The notes under the pieces are model-generated. The model made no database searches. It saw only the letters and a list, made by a program, of their open reading frames with translations, and was not told the origin of the DNA. The position numbers and the translations under genes were made by a program. From NCBI GenBank assembly GCA_903859715.1, contig CAIONS010000062.1:62001-126000 (forward strand): DNA of 64,000 bases. Direction: 5' to 3'. Source of the stretch: an uncultured Opitutia bacterium (GTDB taxonomy: Bacteria; Verrucomicrobiota; Verrucomicrobiia; Opitutales; Opitutaceae). This document shows positions 35,905 to 44,435 of the stretch, piece after piece (the first letter of the stretch is position 1; every line of letters begins with the position of its first letter).

Positions 35905-37848
35905 CTAAGCCTTGTTGTCGATGGCGGTGCCCTCGAGGACGGCTTCTTCGCGCTCGCGGCGGAACTGGCTCGTGTAGAGTTCGTAGTAATGGCCGCGCCG
36001 CTGGAGCAGCTCGGCGTGCGTGCCGGATTCCTCGATGCGTCCCTTGGTGATGACAAGGATGCGGTCCGCCCGGCGGATCGTGCTCAGCCGGTGGGCGATG
36101 ACGAAGCTGATGCGGCCGGAGAAAACTGTCTCGAGTCCGCGCTGGATGAGCTGCTCGGTCTCGGTGTCGATCGAGGACGTGGCCTCATCCATCACGAAGA
36201 TCTGCGGCTGGGCGAGCAGGGCGCGCGCGAAGGAAAGCAGCTGGCGCTGGCCGGTGGAGAGACGGTTGCCGCCTTCGCCGACTTGCGAGTCATAACCCTG
36301 CTCCATCTGCCGGATGAAGCCGTCGGCGTTCACCAGCGCCGCCGCGGCCTCGACCTCCGCGTCGGTGGCGGTGAGGCGGCCGTAACGGATGTTCTCGCGG
36401 ACGGTGCCCTTGAAGAGATGCGGAGTCTGCAGGACGATGCCGAGCTGGGACTGCAGCCACGCGAGGGAGCGTTCGCGATAGTCGGTGCCATTGATCAAAA
36501 CCTCGCCGGAGACTGGCTCATAGAACCGGCAGACGAGCGAGACGATGGTGCTCTTGCCGCCGCCGGAAGGACCGACCAGCGCGATGGTCTCGCCGGCGCG
36601 GACGGTGAGGTTGAAATCGTGCAGCACGACGGGGCCGCTCTCGTATTTGAACGTGACGTTCCTGAACTCGAGGGTGTCGATCCGGCCGGGCAGGCCGTCC
36701 GGGGCGATAGCGGATTGCGGATACCGGATACCGGATAGTTCTGAATGGGGAACTGGCTTCAGGTTCTGGCTGTGAGCGTCTGGACTATCCGGTGTCCGCA
36801 ATCCGGTATCCGCAATACGCTGCCGGACGGCAGCGGAATCCCGGATCTTCGGTTCCGTCGCCAGCAGCCCCATGACGCGTTCGCCGGCGGCCTGGGCGCC
36901 CTGCATCTCGGTGAGGCGCTGGGCGAGTTGGTTGATGGGGTGGAAAAACTGGCCGGAGAAATTCACGAAGGCCACGAGCGTGCCGAGGCTCATCGCGCCG
37001 CTGGCGGTGAGATAGCCGCCGTGCCAGAGCGCGAGGCCGGAGGCAAGGGCACCGAGCGTCGTGACAATCGGGTAGTAAATGGAGGTCTGCCGGGCGTTGA
37101 GCACGGACGCGTCGAACATCTGCGTCGAGAGCGACTGGAATTCCGCCAGGTTGTCCGCCTCGCGCACGAGGGTCTTGGTCGTGCGGACACCCTGGATGGA
37201 CTCGTTGTAGCCGGCGGTGATCTGGGAGTTGAACTTCCGGATCTCCCGCGAGCTCAGAAGCATCTTTTTCTGGAAATACTTCGAGATGAGGGCGAGGGGC
37301 GGCACGACGCCGATGACGATCAGGCCGAGCTTCCAGTTCATGATGAGCAGGCTGACGGCGATCATGATCACATACGTGATGCCCCAGGTGATATCGAGGA
37401 GACCCCAGCCGATGACGCGCGCGAGCCGGTCGCAGTCGCTGGTGAGGCGCGAGATGAGCCAGCCGACGGGACGCGTGTCAAAGAAGGAGAATTCCAGCTC
37501 CTGCAGCTTGTCGAAGCTGTCGGTGCGGATGTCGTGGGCGAGGTGGTTGGAGAGGCTGCCGGCGAGGTTGATGAAGCTCCAGACGCAGCCGCTGAAGACG
37601 AAGGTGACGACCGCGTAGGCGGCGATGTAGCGGCCGAACGGGGCCGCGGCCCCGTCGCGGACGACGCCATCGATCACCCAGCGCGTGAGCTGGACGAAGA
37701 TGGCATCGCAGACGGCGAGGATGACCGCGGAGGCGAAGAGCGGGAAAAGCAGGCGCCGGTAGCGGAGGGCGCGGCGGAAAATCTTCAGCCACAGGCCGGT
37801 GTTGAGCCGGGACTGGAATTCATCCTCCTGATGGAATTGGGCGGACAT
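35905..37848 (-). CDS. ABC exporter half-transporter (TMD-NBD), second subunit
   Basis: 647 residues. The membrane domain (about 1-330) has six hydrophobic spans and NESIQGVRTTKTLVREADN. The NBD has Walker A VGPSGGGKST, signature RLSTGQRQLLSFARALL (LSTGQ instead of LSGGQ), Walker B IFVMDEATSSID and HRLSTI. It starts 3 bp after the previous gene's stop, so the pair forms a heterodimeric exporter of the MsbA/LmrCD type. The linker (about residues 343-382) is encoded by a complete 7-nt-period inverted repeat, 36704-36815. Substrate unknown: lipid, drug or peptide. Confidence 0.93.
   Translation of the reverse strand: MSAQFHQEDEFQSRLNTGLWLKIFRRALRYRRLLFPLFASAVILAVCDAIFVQLTRWVIDGVVRDGAAAPFGRYIAAYAVVTFVFSGCVWSFINLAGSLSNHLAHDIRTDSFDKLQELEFSFFDTRPVGWLISRLTSDCDRLARVIGWGLLDITWGITYVIMIAVSLLIMNWKLGLIVIGVVPPLALISKYFQKKMLLSSREIRKFNSQITAGYNESIQGVRTTKTLVREADNLAEFQSLSTQMFDASVLNARQTSIYYPIVTTLGALASGLALWHGGYLTASGAMSLGTLVAFVNFSGQFFHPINQLAQRLTEMQGAQAAGERVMGLLATEPKIRDSAAVRQRIADTGLRTPDSPDAHSQNLKPVPHSELSGIRYPQSAIAPDGLPGRIDTLEFRNVTFKYESGPVVLHDFNLTVRAGETIALVGPSGGGKSTIVSLVCRFYEPVSGEVLINGTDYRERSLAWLQSQLGIVLQTPHLFKGTVRENIRYGRLTATDAEVEAAAALVNADGFIRQMEQGYDSQVGEGGNRLSTGQRQLLSFARALLAQPQIFVMDEATSSIDTETEQLIQRGLETVFSGRISFVIAHRLSTIRRADRILVITKGRIEESGTHAELLQRRGHYYELYTSQFRREREEAVLEGTAIDNKA
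36704..36815 (-). repeat. Complete inverted 7-nt-period repeat inside an ABC exporter gene
   Basis: GCGGATTGCGGATACCGGAT (36709 on) is mirrored by the segment 36782-36814 (ACTATCCGGTGTCCGCAATC...). The arms step in 7 nt (CCGGATA, CCGGATT, GCGGATA). Both arms and centre are in frame, encoding RIADTGLRTPDSPDAHS and HSELSGIRYPQSAIA. Confidence 0.85.
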
Positions 37849-37851
37849 GGC

Positions 37852-39702
37852 TTAGGCGGGTTTGAGCTCCTGTTTGAAATCCGACTCCACGCTGGTCTGG
37901 ATCTGCCAGAGCCGGCGGTAGAGTCCTTCCTGCGTGGACAGCTCGGCATGGGTGCCGGTCTGGATGATGCGGCCATGGTCGAGCACGATGACGCGGTCGG
38001 CGTGGGCGAGGGTCGAGAGGCGGTGGGCGATGACGAGCGTGGTCGCGCGGCCGCGGCGCTCCTGCAGGGCGTTGAGGATCATGGACTCGGTCTCGGCATC
38101 GATGGCGCTCATGGCGTCGTCGAGGATGAGGATGGGCGGGCGCTTGAGCACGGCGCGGGCGATGGCGACGCGCTGTCGCTGGCCGCCGGAGAGCGTGATG
38201 CCGCGCTCGCCGATGAGCGTGCCGTAGCCCTCGGCGAAACCCAGGATGGTGTCATGGATGACCGCGGCGCGGGCGGCGGCCTCGATCTCGTGGTCGGGCG
38301 CGTCGCCGCGGCCGAGCCGGAGGTTGTCGCGCAGGGTCTTGGAGAAAAGAAACGGCTCCTGCATGACGACGCCGATCTGCGCGCGCACCCAGGCGCGCGG
38401 GAGGGAGGAAAGTTCCCGGCCGTCGAACTGAATGGAGCCCTCGTCGTAATCGTAGAGCCGCAGCAGCAGGTGCATGAGCGTGCTCTTGCCCGCGCCGGAC
38501 GGGCCGAGGATGGCGAGGGACTCACCGGGCTGGACGTCGAAACTGAGCCCGTTGAGGGCGCCGCGTCCGGCCACGGGCAGGCCGGCGCTGGCATGATGGA
38601 AATGCAGATCGCGCACGCGGATGCGGCCGGTGAGCCCGGCGGCGGGACCTTCCGCCCGGAGCGGCGCCGGCGGCTCGGGTTCCCGGGGCACGGAGAGGAT
38701 TTCCTTGATGCGGGTGAGGGCGACGGAGGTCTTGCCGAGGTCGGTGAGGATGCGGCCCATCTGGCGGACCGGCCAGAGCATGATGCCGAGGTAGGCGAGG
38801 AAGGCGAAGAGCATGCCCACGGTGAGCCGGCCCTCGGTGATCCAGTGCGCGCCGACGATCAGCGTGAGGCCGAGCTGGCCCAGGGCCACGACGTCGCTGA
38901 TGGACCAGTACCAGGACATGAGCCTCATCAGCACGAGGCTGCGGTCGCGGTAGCGGGCGTTGGGTGCGGCGAACTTGGTGCGCTCGAACTCCTGCCGGGC
39001 GAAGGCCCGGACCACGCGGATGCCGGTGAGGTTTTCCTGGATGACGGCGGTGAGCGCGCCCTCGGCCTCGGCGACTTCCTTGAAGACATGCTTCACCTGG
39101 CGGAAGTAAATGTACCCGTAGAGCGTCAGCGGCACGACGAGGGAGAACGACACGAGTGTCATCGGCTCGCTGAGCGAGAGCAGCAGCGGCAGGGCGGTGA
39201 CGGCGAGGAGGAAGGCGTTGCCGATTTCCATCACCTGGGTGGCGAGGAATTGGCGGACCGTCTCGACGTCGCTGGTGCAGCGCTGCACGAGGTCGCCGGT
39301 GTCGGCCTTGTCGTGATAGCGCGCGGGCAGGTGGTTGAGATGATCATAGAGCCCGTCCTTCAGCCGGCGGGCGATGCCGTCGCTGGCGAGCGAGGCCAGC
39401 CAGCCCTTGAGGTAGCTGAAGGCGCCGGCGGTGGCGGCGAGCAGGACCATCGCGAGCGGGGCAAGCCAGAGGTGCGCGCGCAGGTCGTCCGCGCCGCCCA
39501 GGAGGCGGAGCAGTCCGGCGATGAGACGGGGCGTAGCGGGGCCGGCGGTCTGGCGGGCCACGGCGTAGTCGATCGTGGCGCTGCCAACGAGGGGCACGCC
39601 GTAGTTGAGGGCCGTGACGAGTACCAGGCAGCCGAGCGCGCAGCCATACTGCAGCCGATGCCCGCGCATGAGCGACCAGATGATCTTGAATTGGGAAAAC
39701 AC
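37852..39702 (-). CDS. ABC exporter half-transporter (TMD-NBD), first subunit
   Basis: 616 residues from a GTG at 39702 (FSQFKIIWSLMRGHRLQYG). An ATG at 39669 is an alternative, and the frame continues upstream through a repeat arm. Six TM spans are followed by an NBD with Walker A LGPSGAGKST, signature [18 protein letters not shown], Walker B ILILDDAMSAID (Asp where the catalytic Glu is expected) and HRLSTL. The Asp at the catalytic carboxylate position indicates a degenerate ATP site, typical for one half of heterodimeric exporters. Its partner follows 3 bp downstream. Confidence 0.92.
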   Translation of the reverse strand: MFSQFKIIWSLMRGHRLQYGCALGCLVLVTALNYGVPLVGSATIDYAVARQTAGPATPRLIAGLLRLLGGADDLRAHLWLAPLAMVLLAATAGAFSYLKGWLASLASDGIARRLKDGLYDHLNHLPARYHDKADTGDLVQRCTSDVETVRQFLATQVMEIGNAFLLAVTALPLLLSLSEPMTLVSFSLVVPLTLYGYIYFRQVKHVFKEVAEAEGALTAVIQENLTGIRVVRAFARQEFERTKFAAPNARYRDRSLVLMRLMSWYWSISDVVALGQLGLTLIVGAHWITEGRLTVGMLFAFLAYLGIMLWPVRQMGRILTDLGKTSVALTRIKEILSVPREPEPPAPLRAEGPAAGLTGRIRVRDLHFHHASAGLPVAGRGALNGLSFDVQPGESLAILGPSGAGKSTLMHLLLRLYDYDEGSIQFDGRELSSLPRAWVRAQIGVVMQEPFLFSKTLRDNLRLGRGDAPDHEIEAAARAAVIHDTILGFAEGYGTLIGERGITLSGGQRQRVAIARAVLKRPPILILDDAMSAIDAETESMILNALQERRGRATTLVIAHRLSTLAHADRVIVLDHGRIIQTGTHAELSTQEGLYRRLWQIQTSVESDFKQELKPA

Positions 39703-40251
39703 GGAGGGACTAAAGTTCGAAGGTGGAAATCCGAAATTCGAAAGAAGTGCGGAAAAGGGGGCGAGAACGGAGGAAAAGACGAAATGGGGAAAACAAAAAA
39801 CCCGCTCGGGGGAGAGCGGGTGGGAAAACACGGGGATTTTCCGGGGCCCGCTCGATGCGGCGGGCTGGAAACCGGCTCAGGTGGCCGGGGAGCCCGCGTG
39901 CGCGACGAGGAGAATGGGATAAAAATCGGCGCGGGTCATCATGAAGTGCGGGGGTTCGGCACGCAGAAGAAGAGGCCGCGCCGCGGCAGGCAAGCGAGAA
40001 TTTGAAAGGCCTCGGGCGAACATCCAACACCGAACATCGAACGTCCAACTTTGAAGTCCGATCCAGTGCCAGGCGCTATCAAGCCATCCGATCCACCGTT
40101 GGCCCGGACGGGATTCGTCGCTTGAGCGCCAAAAGTCGGGCGTTCAACGTGGGGTGCTTTCCGGGATTCAGCCTGGCATTGCGCTCCGGGGCCGGTCGCA
40201 CGGAAACTTCCTAAGAAATCCGCCGCTCGCCCGTTTCATCCGCAGAACCTC
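39703..40251. other. Divergent intergenic region with repeat arms and a leader stem
   Basis: About 550 bp. It has two 7-nt-period arms: 39714-39748 (TTCGAAG, GTGGAAA, TCCGAAA, TTCGAAA) and 40018-40056 (GAACATC, CAACACC, GAACATC, GAACGTC). It also has a stem-loop with T-run on the minus strand (39793-39821). Promoters for the exporter operon (minus) and the ECF sigma gene (plus) must lie here. I cannot assign -35/-10 boxes. Confidence 0.55.
39793..39821 (-). terminator. Rho-independent-type terminator or attenuator in the exporter leader
   Basis: On the minus strand ACCCGCTC-TCCCCC-GAGCGGGT is followed by TTTTTTGTTTT. It lies 90 bp upstream of the exporter operon on the same strand, where no gene precedes it, so it may work as an attenuator in the 5' leader. 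An upstream 20-codon frame (about 39880-39942, MTRADFYPILLVAHAG) is a weak leader-peptide candidate. Confidence 0.6.
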
Positions 40252-40791
40252 ATGTCCACCGACCACCCGACCTCTCGGGCCCAGACGCATGAACCCACCG
40301 GATTTCTGGAACGCACCTTCGCGGAGCAACAGGCTCCCCTCACGCGCTATGCCGCGCGGCTGCTCGGCGACCCCGACCGGGCGCGCGACGTGGTGCAGGA
40401 CGCGTTCGTCAAGCTCATGGCCCAACCACCCGCCGCGGTCGAGGGGCACGCGGTCGAGTGGCTGTTCACGGTCTGCCGCAACGGTGCGCTCGACGTGCTG
40501 CGCAAGGAAAACCGCATGAGGCGCTTCGAGGAAGGCGAACTAGAGCGCGCCCCGGCCGTGGACGGCCGGCCCGGCCGGACGCTGGAGGCGTCGGAGACTC
40601 ATGCGTCGGTCCTGCGCTTGATCGACCGGCTGCCCCCGAACCAGCAGGAGGTGGTGCGTTTGAAGTTTCAGAATGGTTTCAGCTACAAGGAAATCTCCGG
40701 GATCACCGCGCTGTCGGTGACGAACGTCGGTTTCCTGATCCACACCGCGGTCAGCCGCCTGCGCCGCGAATTTGCCGCCGAGCGGCTCTAG
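40252..40791 (+). CDS. ECF-type RNA polymerase sigma factor
   Basis: 179 residues. Region 2 has LTRYAARLLGDPDRARDVVQDAFVKLM and VEWLFTVCRNGALDVLRKENR. Region 4 has LPPNQQEVVRLKFQNGFSYKEISGI with an HTH (SVTNVGFLIHTAVSRLRREF). It directs transcription of a stress or envelope regulon. The gene 12 bp downstream encodes a membrane protein whose cytoplasmic N-terminus looks like an anti-sigma domain, which is its probable regulator. Confidence 0.92.
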   Translation: MSTDHPTSRAQTHEPTGFLERTFAEQQAPLTRYAARLLGDPDRARDVVQDAFVKLMAQPPAAVEGHAVEWLFTVCRNGALDVLRKENRMRRFEEGELERAPAVDGRPGRTLEASETHASVLRLIDRLPPNQQEVVRLKFQNGFSYKEISGITALSVTNVGFLIHTAVSRLRREFAAERL

Positions 40792-40803
40792 GAGACAAAG
40801 CCC

Positions 40804-42954
40804 ATGAATTTTTCCAAGTTTCCCCCTGATGATCCGAGACTGACCGCCTACGCCCTGGGCGAGCTGGAGGGCGCCGAGCGGGCGGCGGTCGAGGCGGCGC
40901 TGCGCGACGATCCGGCGGTGCGGGCAGTGGTGGAAGAGATCCGGGCCACGGCAGCGCTGCTCTCGTCGGCGCTGGCGGAGGAAGCGGCCGCAGATTTGCC
41001 AACGGGCGCGCCGGCACCGCGAGAGAAAGCCGCCATTATCCACGGCAGCGATTACCGGAAACTCGATGGCGGCCCGCTGGGCAAGCTGATCACGTTCCCG
41101 CGGTTTTATTATGTGGTGGGCGGACTGGCGGCGGCATGCTTTGCGGTGGTGGTGGCATTGCACCCGCCGGAGCCGAGGCCGGCGCCCAAGGTTTATGCGG
41201 AAGTGGCGCTGGCTCCGGCAAAGGAGGCCAGGGCGATGGAGGCGTCGATGGACACTGCGGAGAAAAAAGAGGCTGCCCGGCCGCAGCCCGCGGAGCCGAT
41301 GCCGGCCCCGATGGCATTGCCGCCGCCACCCAGTGTGATGACTGCAGACAGCGCTGTTCCGCAGGCGGTCATGAGTGGAGTGCAGGACCAGCGGCGCGAT
41401 GAGACCAGCCGGCGGATGCTGGCGGTAAAGGCCAAGGACGCCCGCGCGAAACTGGAGACCCTGGCGTTCAACGAGGAAAAGCCGGTTTCCAGCTTTGCAC
41501 GCAAGCGAGTGGATGTTTCCGGACAAGCGACGGAGGCCGGCATGGAGATCCAGAGAGTGCCGGCCAACCTGCCGGCGGCCAACACCGAGGCCTACGCCTA
41601 TGTGCGCGACAACGATTTCGTAGGTGCGGCGGAAAATCTGTTGTCCACGTTTTCCGTCGACGTGGACACGGCGAGCTACGCCAACCTGCGGCGGTTCATC
41701 CAGGGCGGGCGGCTGCCGCCGTCGGACGCGGTGCGGGTCGAGGAGCTGGTGAATTATTTCCCGTATCATTATTCGCCGCCGGGCGGGGATGGGCCGTTCG
41801 CGGCGTCGATGGAAGTCGCGGATGCGCCGTGGGCGCCGACGCACCGGTTGGTGCGCATCGGGCTGAAGGGTCGCGAGGTGTCGACGGCGACCCGGGCGGC
41901 GGCGAACCTGGTGTTTCTGATCGACGTGTCAGGTTCGATGAACGAGCCCACTAAGCTGCCGTTGGTGAAGGAGGCGATGCGGTTGCTCGTCGGCAAGCTG
42001 CGGCCGGATGACCGGGTGGCCATCGTGGTCTATGCCGGAGCCAGCGGGCTGGCGCTGCCGTCCACGCCCGTGGCGAAAGCGCCGGAGATCCTGGGAGCGC
42101 TGGACGCACTGACGCCGGGCGGAGCGACGAACGGCGCGCTGGGGCTCCAGCTGGCCTATGATATCGCGAAGGCGAATTTTGTCCCGAGCGGCGTGAACCG
42201 CGTGATCCTGTGCACGGACGGGGATTTCAATGTAGGCGTGACGAGTGAGGGCGAACTCACGCGGCTCATCCAGGAAAAAGCAAAGTCGGGGGTGTTCCTG
42301 ACGGCGCTCGGCTTCGGAATGGGCAATTACAAGGATGCGACGCTCGAGCGCCTCGCGGACCAGGGGAACGGCAACTACGGTTACATCGACACGCGCCGTG
42401 AGGCCGAGAAGTTGCTCGTCGAGCAGGTGAACGGCACGTTGGTGACGATCGCGAAGGACGTGAAGCTCCAGGTGGAGTTCAATCCCGCGCAGGTCGCGAG
42501 CTACCGGCTGATCGGCTATGAAGACCGGCTGCTGAAGAAGGAGGATTTCAACAACGACGCCGTGGACGCTGGCGAGATCGGGGCGGGGCACACGGTGACG
42601 GCGCTTTATGAGATTGTGCCGTCAGAAAATTCGAAACCCGAAACCCGAAATCCGAAACCGGCAGCATTGCTGACGCTCAAGGTGCGGTACAAGGAGCCGG
42701 CGGGAACCGTAAGCCTGAAACGGGAGTTTCCGCTGACGGATGACGGGGCGCGGTTTGCGGCCGCAAGTGCGGACTTCAAGTTCGCGGCGGCGGTGGCGGA
42801 GTTCGGGATGATCCTGCGCGACTCACCGCACAAGGGCACGGGTACGCTGGATCAGGTCATCGCTTGGGCGGAGGCCGGGACAGACAGCGATGCCGGAGGC
42901 TACCGCGGTGAGTTCGTCGAGCTGGTGCGTCAGGCGGAAGTGCTGATGCGGTAG
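40804..42954 (+). CDS. Anti-sigma-like / von Willebrand factor A (YfbK-type) membrane protein
   Basis: 716 residues. Residues 1-50 (DPRLTAYALGELEGAERAAV...) match the N-terminal helices of membrane anti-sigma factors, without the zinc Cys/His. One TM helix follows (about 98-118, YYVVGGLAAACFAVVVAL), then a Pro/Ala/Lys linker. Next come a YfbK N-domain (NLLSTFSVDVDTASYANLRRF, VRVEELVNYFPYHY), a vWA domain with MIDAS DVSGSM near residue 374 and TDGDFNVG, and a C-terminal DUF3520-like part. It is coupled to the ECF gene. Residues about 607-621 (SENSKPETRNPKPAA) are encoded by a 7-nt-period repeat arm. Confidence 0.88.
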   Translation: MNFSKFPPDDPRLTAYALGELEGAERAAVEAALRDDPAVRAVVEEIRATAALLSSALAEEAAADLPTGAPAPREKAAIIHGSDYRKLDGGPLGKLITFPRFYYVVGGLAAACFAVVVALHPPEPRPAPKVYAEVALAPAKEARAMEASMDTAEKKEAARPQPAEPMPAPMALPPPPSVMTADSAVPQAVMSGVQDQRRDETSRRMLAVKAKDARAKLETLAFNEEKPVSSFARKRVDVSGQATEAGMEIQRVPANLPAANTEAYAYVRDNDFVGAAENLLSTFSVDVDTASYANLRRFIQGGRLPPSDAVRVEELVNYFPYHYSPPGGDGPFAASMEVADAPWAPTHRLVRIGLKGREVSTATRAAANLVFLIDVSGSMNEPTKLPLVKEAMRLLVGKLRPDDRVAIVVYAGASGLALPSTPVAKAPEILGALDALTPGGATNGALGLQLAYDIAKANFVPSGVNRVILCTDGDFNVGVTSEGELTRLIQEKAKSGVFLTALGFGMGNYKDATLERLADQGNGNYGYIDTRREAEKLLVEQVNGTLVTIAKDVKLQVEFNPAQVASYRLIGYEDRLLKKEDFNNDAVDAGEIGAGHTVTALYEIVPSENSKPETRNPKPAALLTLKVRYKEPAGTVSLKREFPLTDDGARFAAASADFKFAAAVAEFGMILRDSPHKGTGTLDQVIAWAEAGTDSDAGGYRGEFVELVRQAEVLMR
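42622..42664 (+). repeat. 7-nt-period repeat arm inside the vWA gene
   Basis: TTCGAAA, CCCGAAA, CCCGAAA, TCCGAAA, CC in uninterrupted 7-nt steps. It is in frame and encodes NSKPETRNPKP between the strands TALYEIVP and LLTLKVRYKE. Confidence 0.82.
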
Positions 42955-42984
42955 CCCGGGAAGACGTTCAACGAGCTGATTTTT

Positions 42985-43070
42985 TTAACCACGAAGGTCA
43001 CGAAGCGCACGAAGGCCAAGCCCAAGCCTTGGAATTTTAACCACGGATTTCACGGATTCGATCTGGATAA
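42985..43070. repeat. Two unpaired 9-nt-period arms at the end of a truncated gene
   Basis: TTAACCACGAAGGTCACGAA at 42985 (word of the 30641 element) and TTTTAACCACGGATTTCACG at about 43035 (left arm of the 7643 element). Only left arms are present. They supply the last 29 codons and the stop codon of the minus-strand beta-strand repeat gene. Confidence 0.85.
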
Positions 43071-44310
43071 TGCATTGGGCCGGATAGATGTCCGTGACAT
43101 CGCCGGTGATGGAGCCGTGGCTGCCGCCATCACCGATCTGCAGCGTGGCGCAGCGGTCGATCGTGGTGCCGTCCGAGTAATTGTCGTGCGCGGTCAGGAT
43201 CAGGGTGTTCGAACCCGAGACGATGATGCCGCCATCGCCGGAAATGCAGCCCTTGAGGGTCAGGTTCCCGTTCGAGGTGTCAAAGGTGACCGTGCTTCCT
43301 TCCTCCAGCCCGATGGCATTATGAAGGGTGATAGGGCCGGCTTCTGAAGCCACGCCCAGGGTAGTGCCGTCAGCCATGGTCAGCTGGCCGGTACCGATCG
43401 GGCCCTTGGTGATGACTCCGCCGGAGAAGGTGGAGGAGGAGCCGAGATAGAGCGTTCCCTCGCGCATATCGACGCCGCCGGTGAAAATGTTGCAGGAGTT
43501 CGCGAGGGTCAGGGTGCCGGTGGTGCACCACTCAATGCTGCCGCTGCCGCAAATTTTGCCAGTGAGCGTAAGGTCATTGCTTCCACCGTCGTCATTCTCG
43601 ACCACGCCGCCGTTGTCGCCGACGAGCGTGATGTTATTTGCGAGCGAAACATTGGCGGAGGAAGGGGCGAGTTCGGTATTGCCGTGGAGCTTAAGTATGC
43701 CCGAGCCGACGGCGGTATCGCTGCCGACGAAAAGGTCGCCGGCCGTTACTTCCACGCCGCCGTCGAAGGTGTTGTTGCCGTCGAGTTCGAGGGAGCCGTT
43801 GCCGGTTTTGAGGAGACTGGCGCCGTTTCCGCAGATGTTAGCCAGGATCTGGACGGACGAATTGCCCGAGACATCGACCGTGTGCACGTTGTTCGTGTCG
43901 CCGGTCACCCCTGCCGCCAGCTGCACCTTGAGGCTGCAGTTGATCACCACCGTGTTGCTGCATGAGGCGAGCAGGTCGCCGGTTATCTGGAGGGTGGGCG
44001 AGCCAGTGCCACTGAACGTGTAGCTCTCGCCGTTGCCATTGAAAGTGAGGCTGTGCAGGACGATTTTGTTAACCTCGAAGGCTGAAAGCAGGTCGGTGGA
44101 ATTGATCACGACCGCGGTTTGTCCCGCGGTTCCGAAGGTTACGTTTTCATCCACCACGCCCAGCCCACCCGGCAATGAACTCTGCCAGTTAAAGTGGTCG
44201 ACGATGTTTCCCGTCGAGCCGCCGCCCCTCCAAACGAACTGCGCCTGTAATCCCGTGGCGCCGCCAACGGACAGCATAGCAAGCAGGCTGAAGAGGGACC
44301 GAAGCTTCAC
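42985..44310 (-). CDS. Autotransporter-associated beta-strand repeat protein, 3'-truncated by repeats
   Basis: About 441 residues from a GTG at 44310 with a signal peptide (LFSLLAMLSVGGATGLQAQ). The passenger consists of repeats of the autotransporter-associated beta-strand type: LLKTGNGSLELDGNNTFDGG, TLTLANSCNIFTGGVDMREG, TLILTAHDNYSDGTTIDRC. These normally continue for hundreds of residues and end in an anchor (PEP-CTERM or barrel). Here the frame leaves the family after GSITGDVTDIYP and finishes inside dispersed repeat arms (IQIESVKSVVKIPR...RDLRG), with no anchor. I interpret it as a decayed or truncated surface protein. Cysteine content is unusually high for the family. Confidence 0.75.
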   Translation of the reverse strand: MKLRSLFSLLAMLSVGGATGLQAQFVWRGGGSTGNIVDHFNWQSSLPGGLGVVDENVTFGTAGQTAVVINSTDLLSAFEVNKIVLHSLTFNGNGESYTFSGTGSPTLQITGDLLASCSNTVVINCSLKVQLAAGVTGDTNNVHTVDVSGNSSVQILANICGNGASLLKTGNGSLELDGNNTFDGGVEVTAGDLFVGSDTAVGSGILKLHGNTELAPSSANVSLANNITLVGDNGGVVENDDGGSNDLTLTGKICGSGSIEWCTTGTLTLANSCNIFTGGVDMREGTLYLGSSSTFSGGVITKGPIGTGQLTMADGTTLGVASEAGPITLHNAIGLEEGSTVTFDTSNGNLTLKGCISGDGGIIVSGSNTLILTAHDNYSDGTTIDRCATLQIGDGGSHGSITGDVTDIYPAQCIIQIESVKSVVKIPRLGLGLRALRDLRG

Positions 44311-44364
44311 AGCCCAAAAATCTGTTGCAATTTGGTGGCGGCGGCAAGGTTTTATCAAAATTGT

Positions 44365-44398
44365 AAAAAAGCCCGTTTCCGAGGGGGGGAAACGGGCT
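44365..44398 (-). terminator. Rho-independent terminator
   Basis: On the minus strand AGCCCGTTTCC-CCCCCTC-GGAAACGGGCT is followed by TTTTTTAC. It ends the transcript of the Cys-rich small protein gene 38 bp upstream of it and precedes the beta-strand repeat gene. Confidence 0.85.
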
Positions 44399-44435
44399 GA
44401 AAACCGGGCGACGTAGCCGCCGCGCTGAGGGGTAA

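Noticed and set aside
36745-40005. Open frame of over 1000 codons on the + strand opposite the ABC exporter pair
   Set aside because: Same shadow effect. It crosses two well-conserved genes and the repeat regions and has low-complexity acidic translation.
41090-41400. Possible separate gene in the linker of the vWA protein
   Set aside because: The alternative frames are Arg- or Ala-rich shadows of the Pro/Ala linker in the correct frame.
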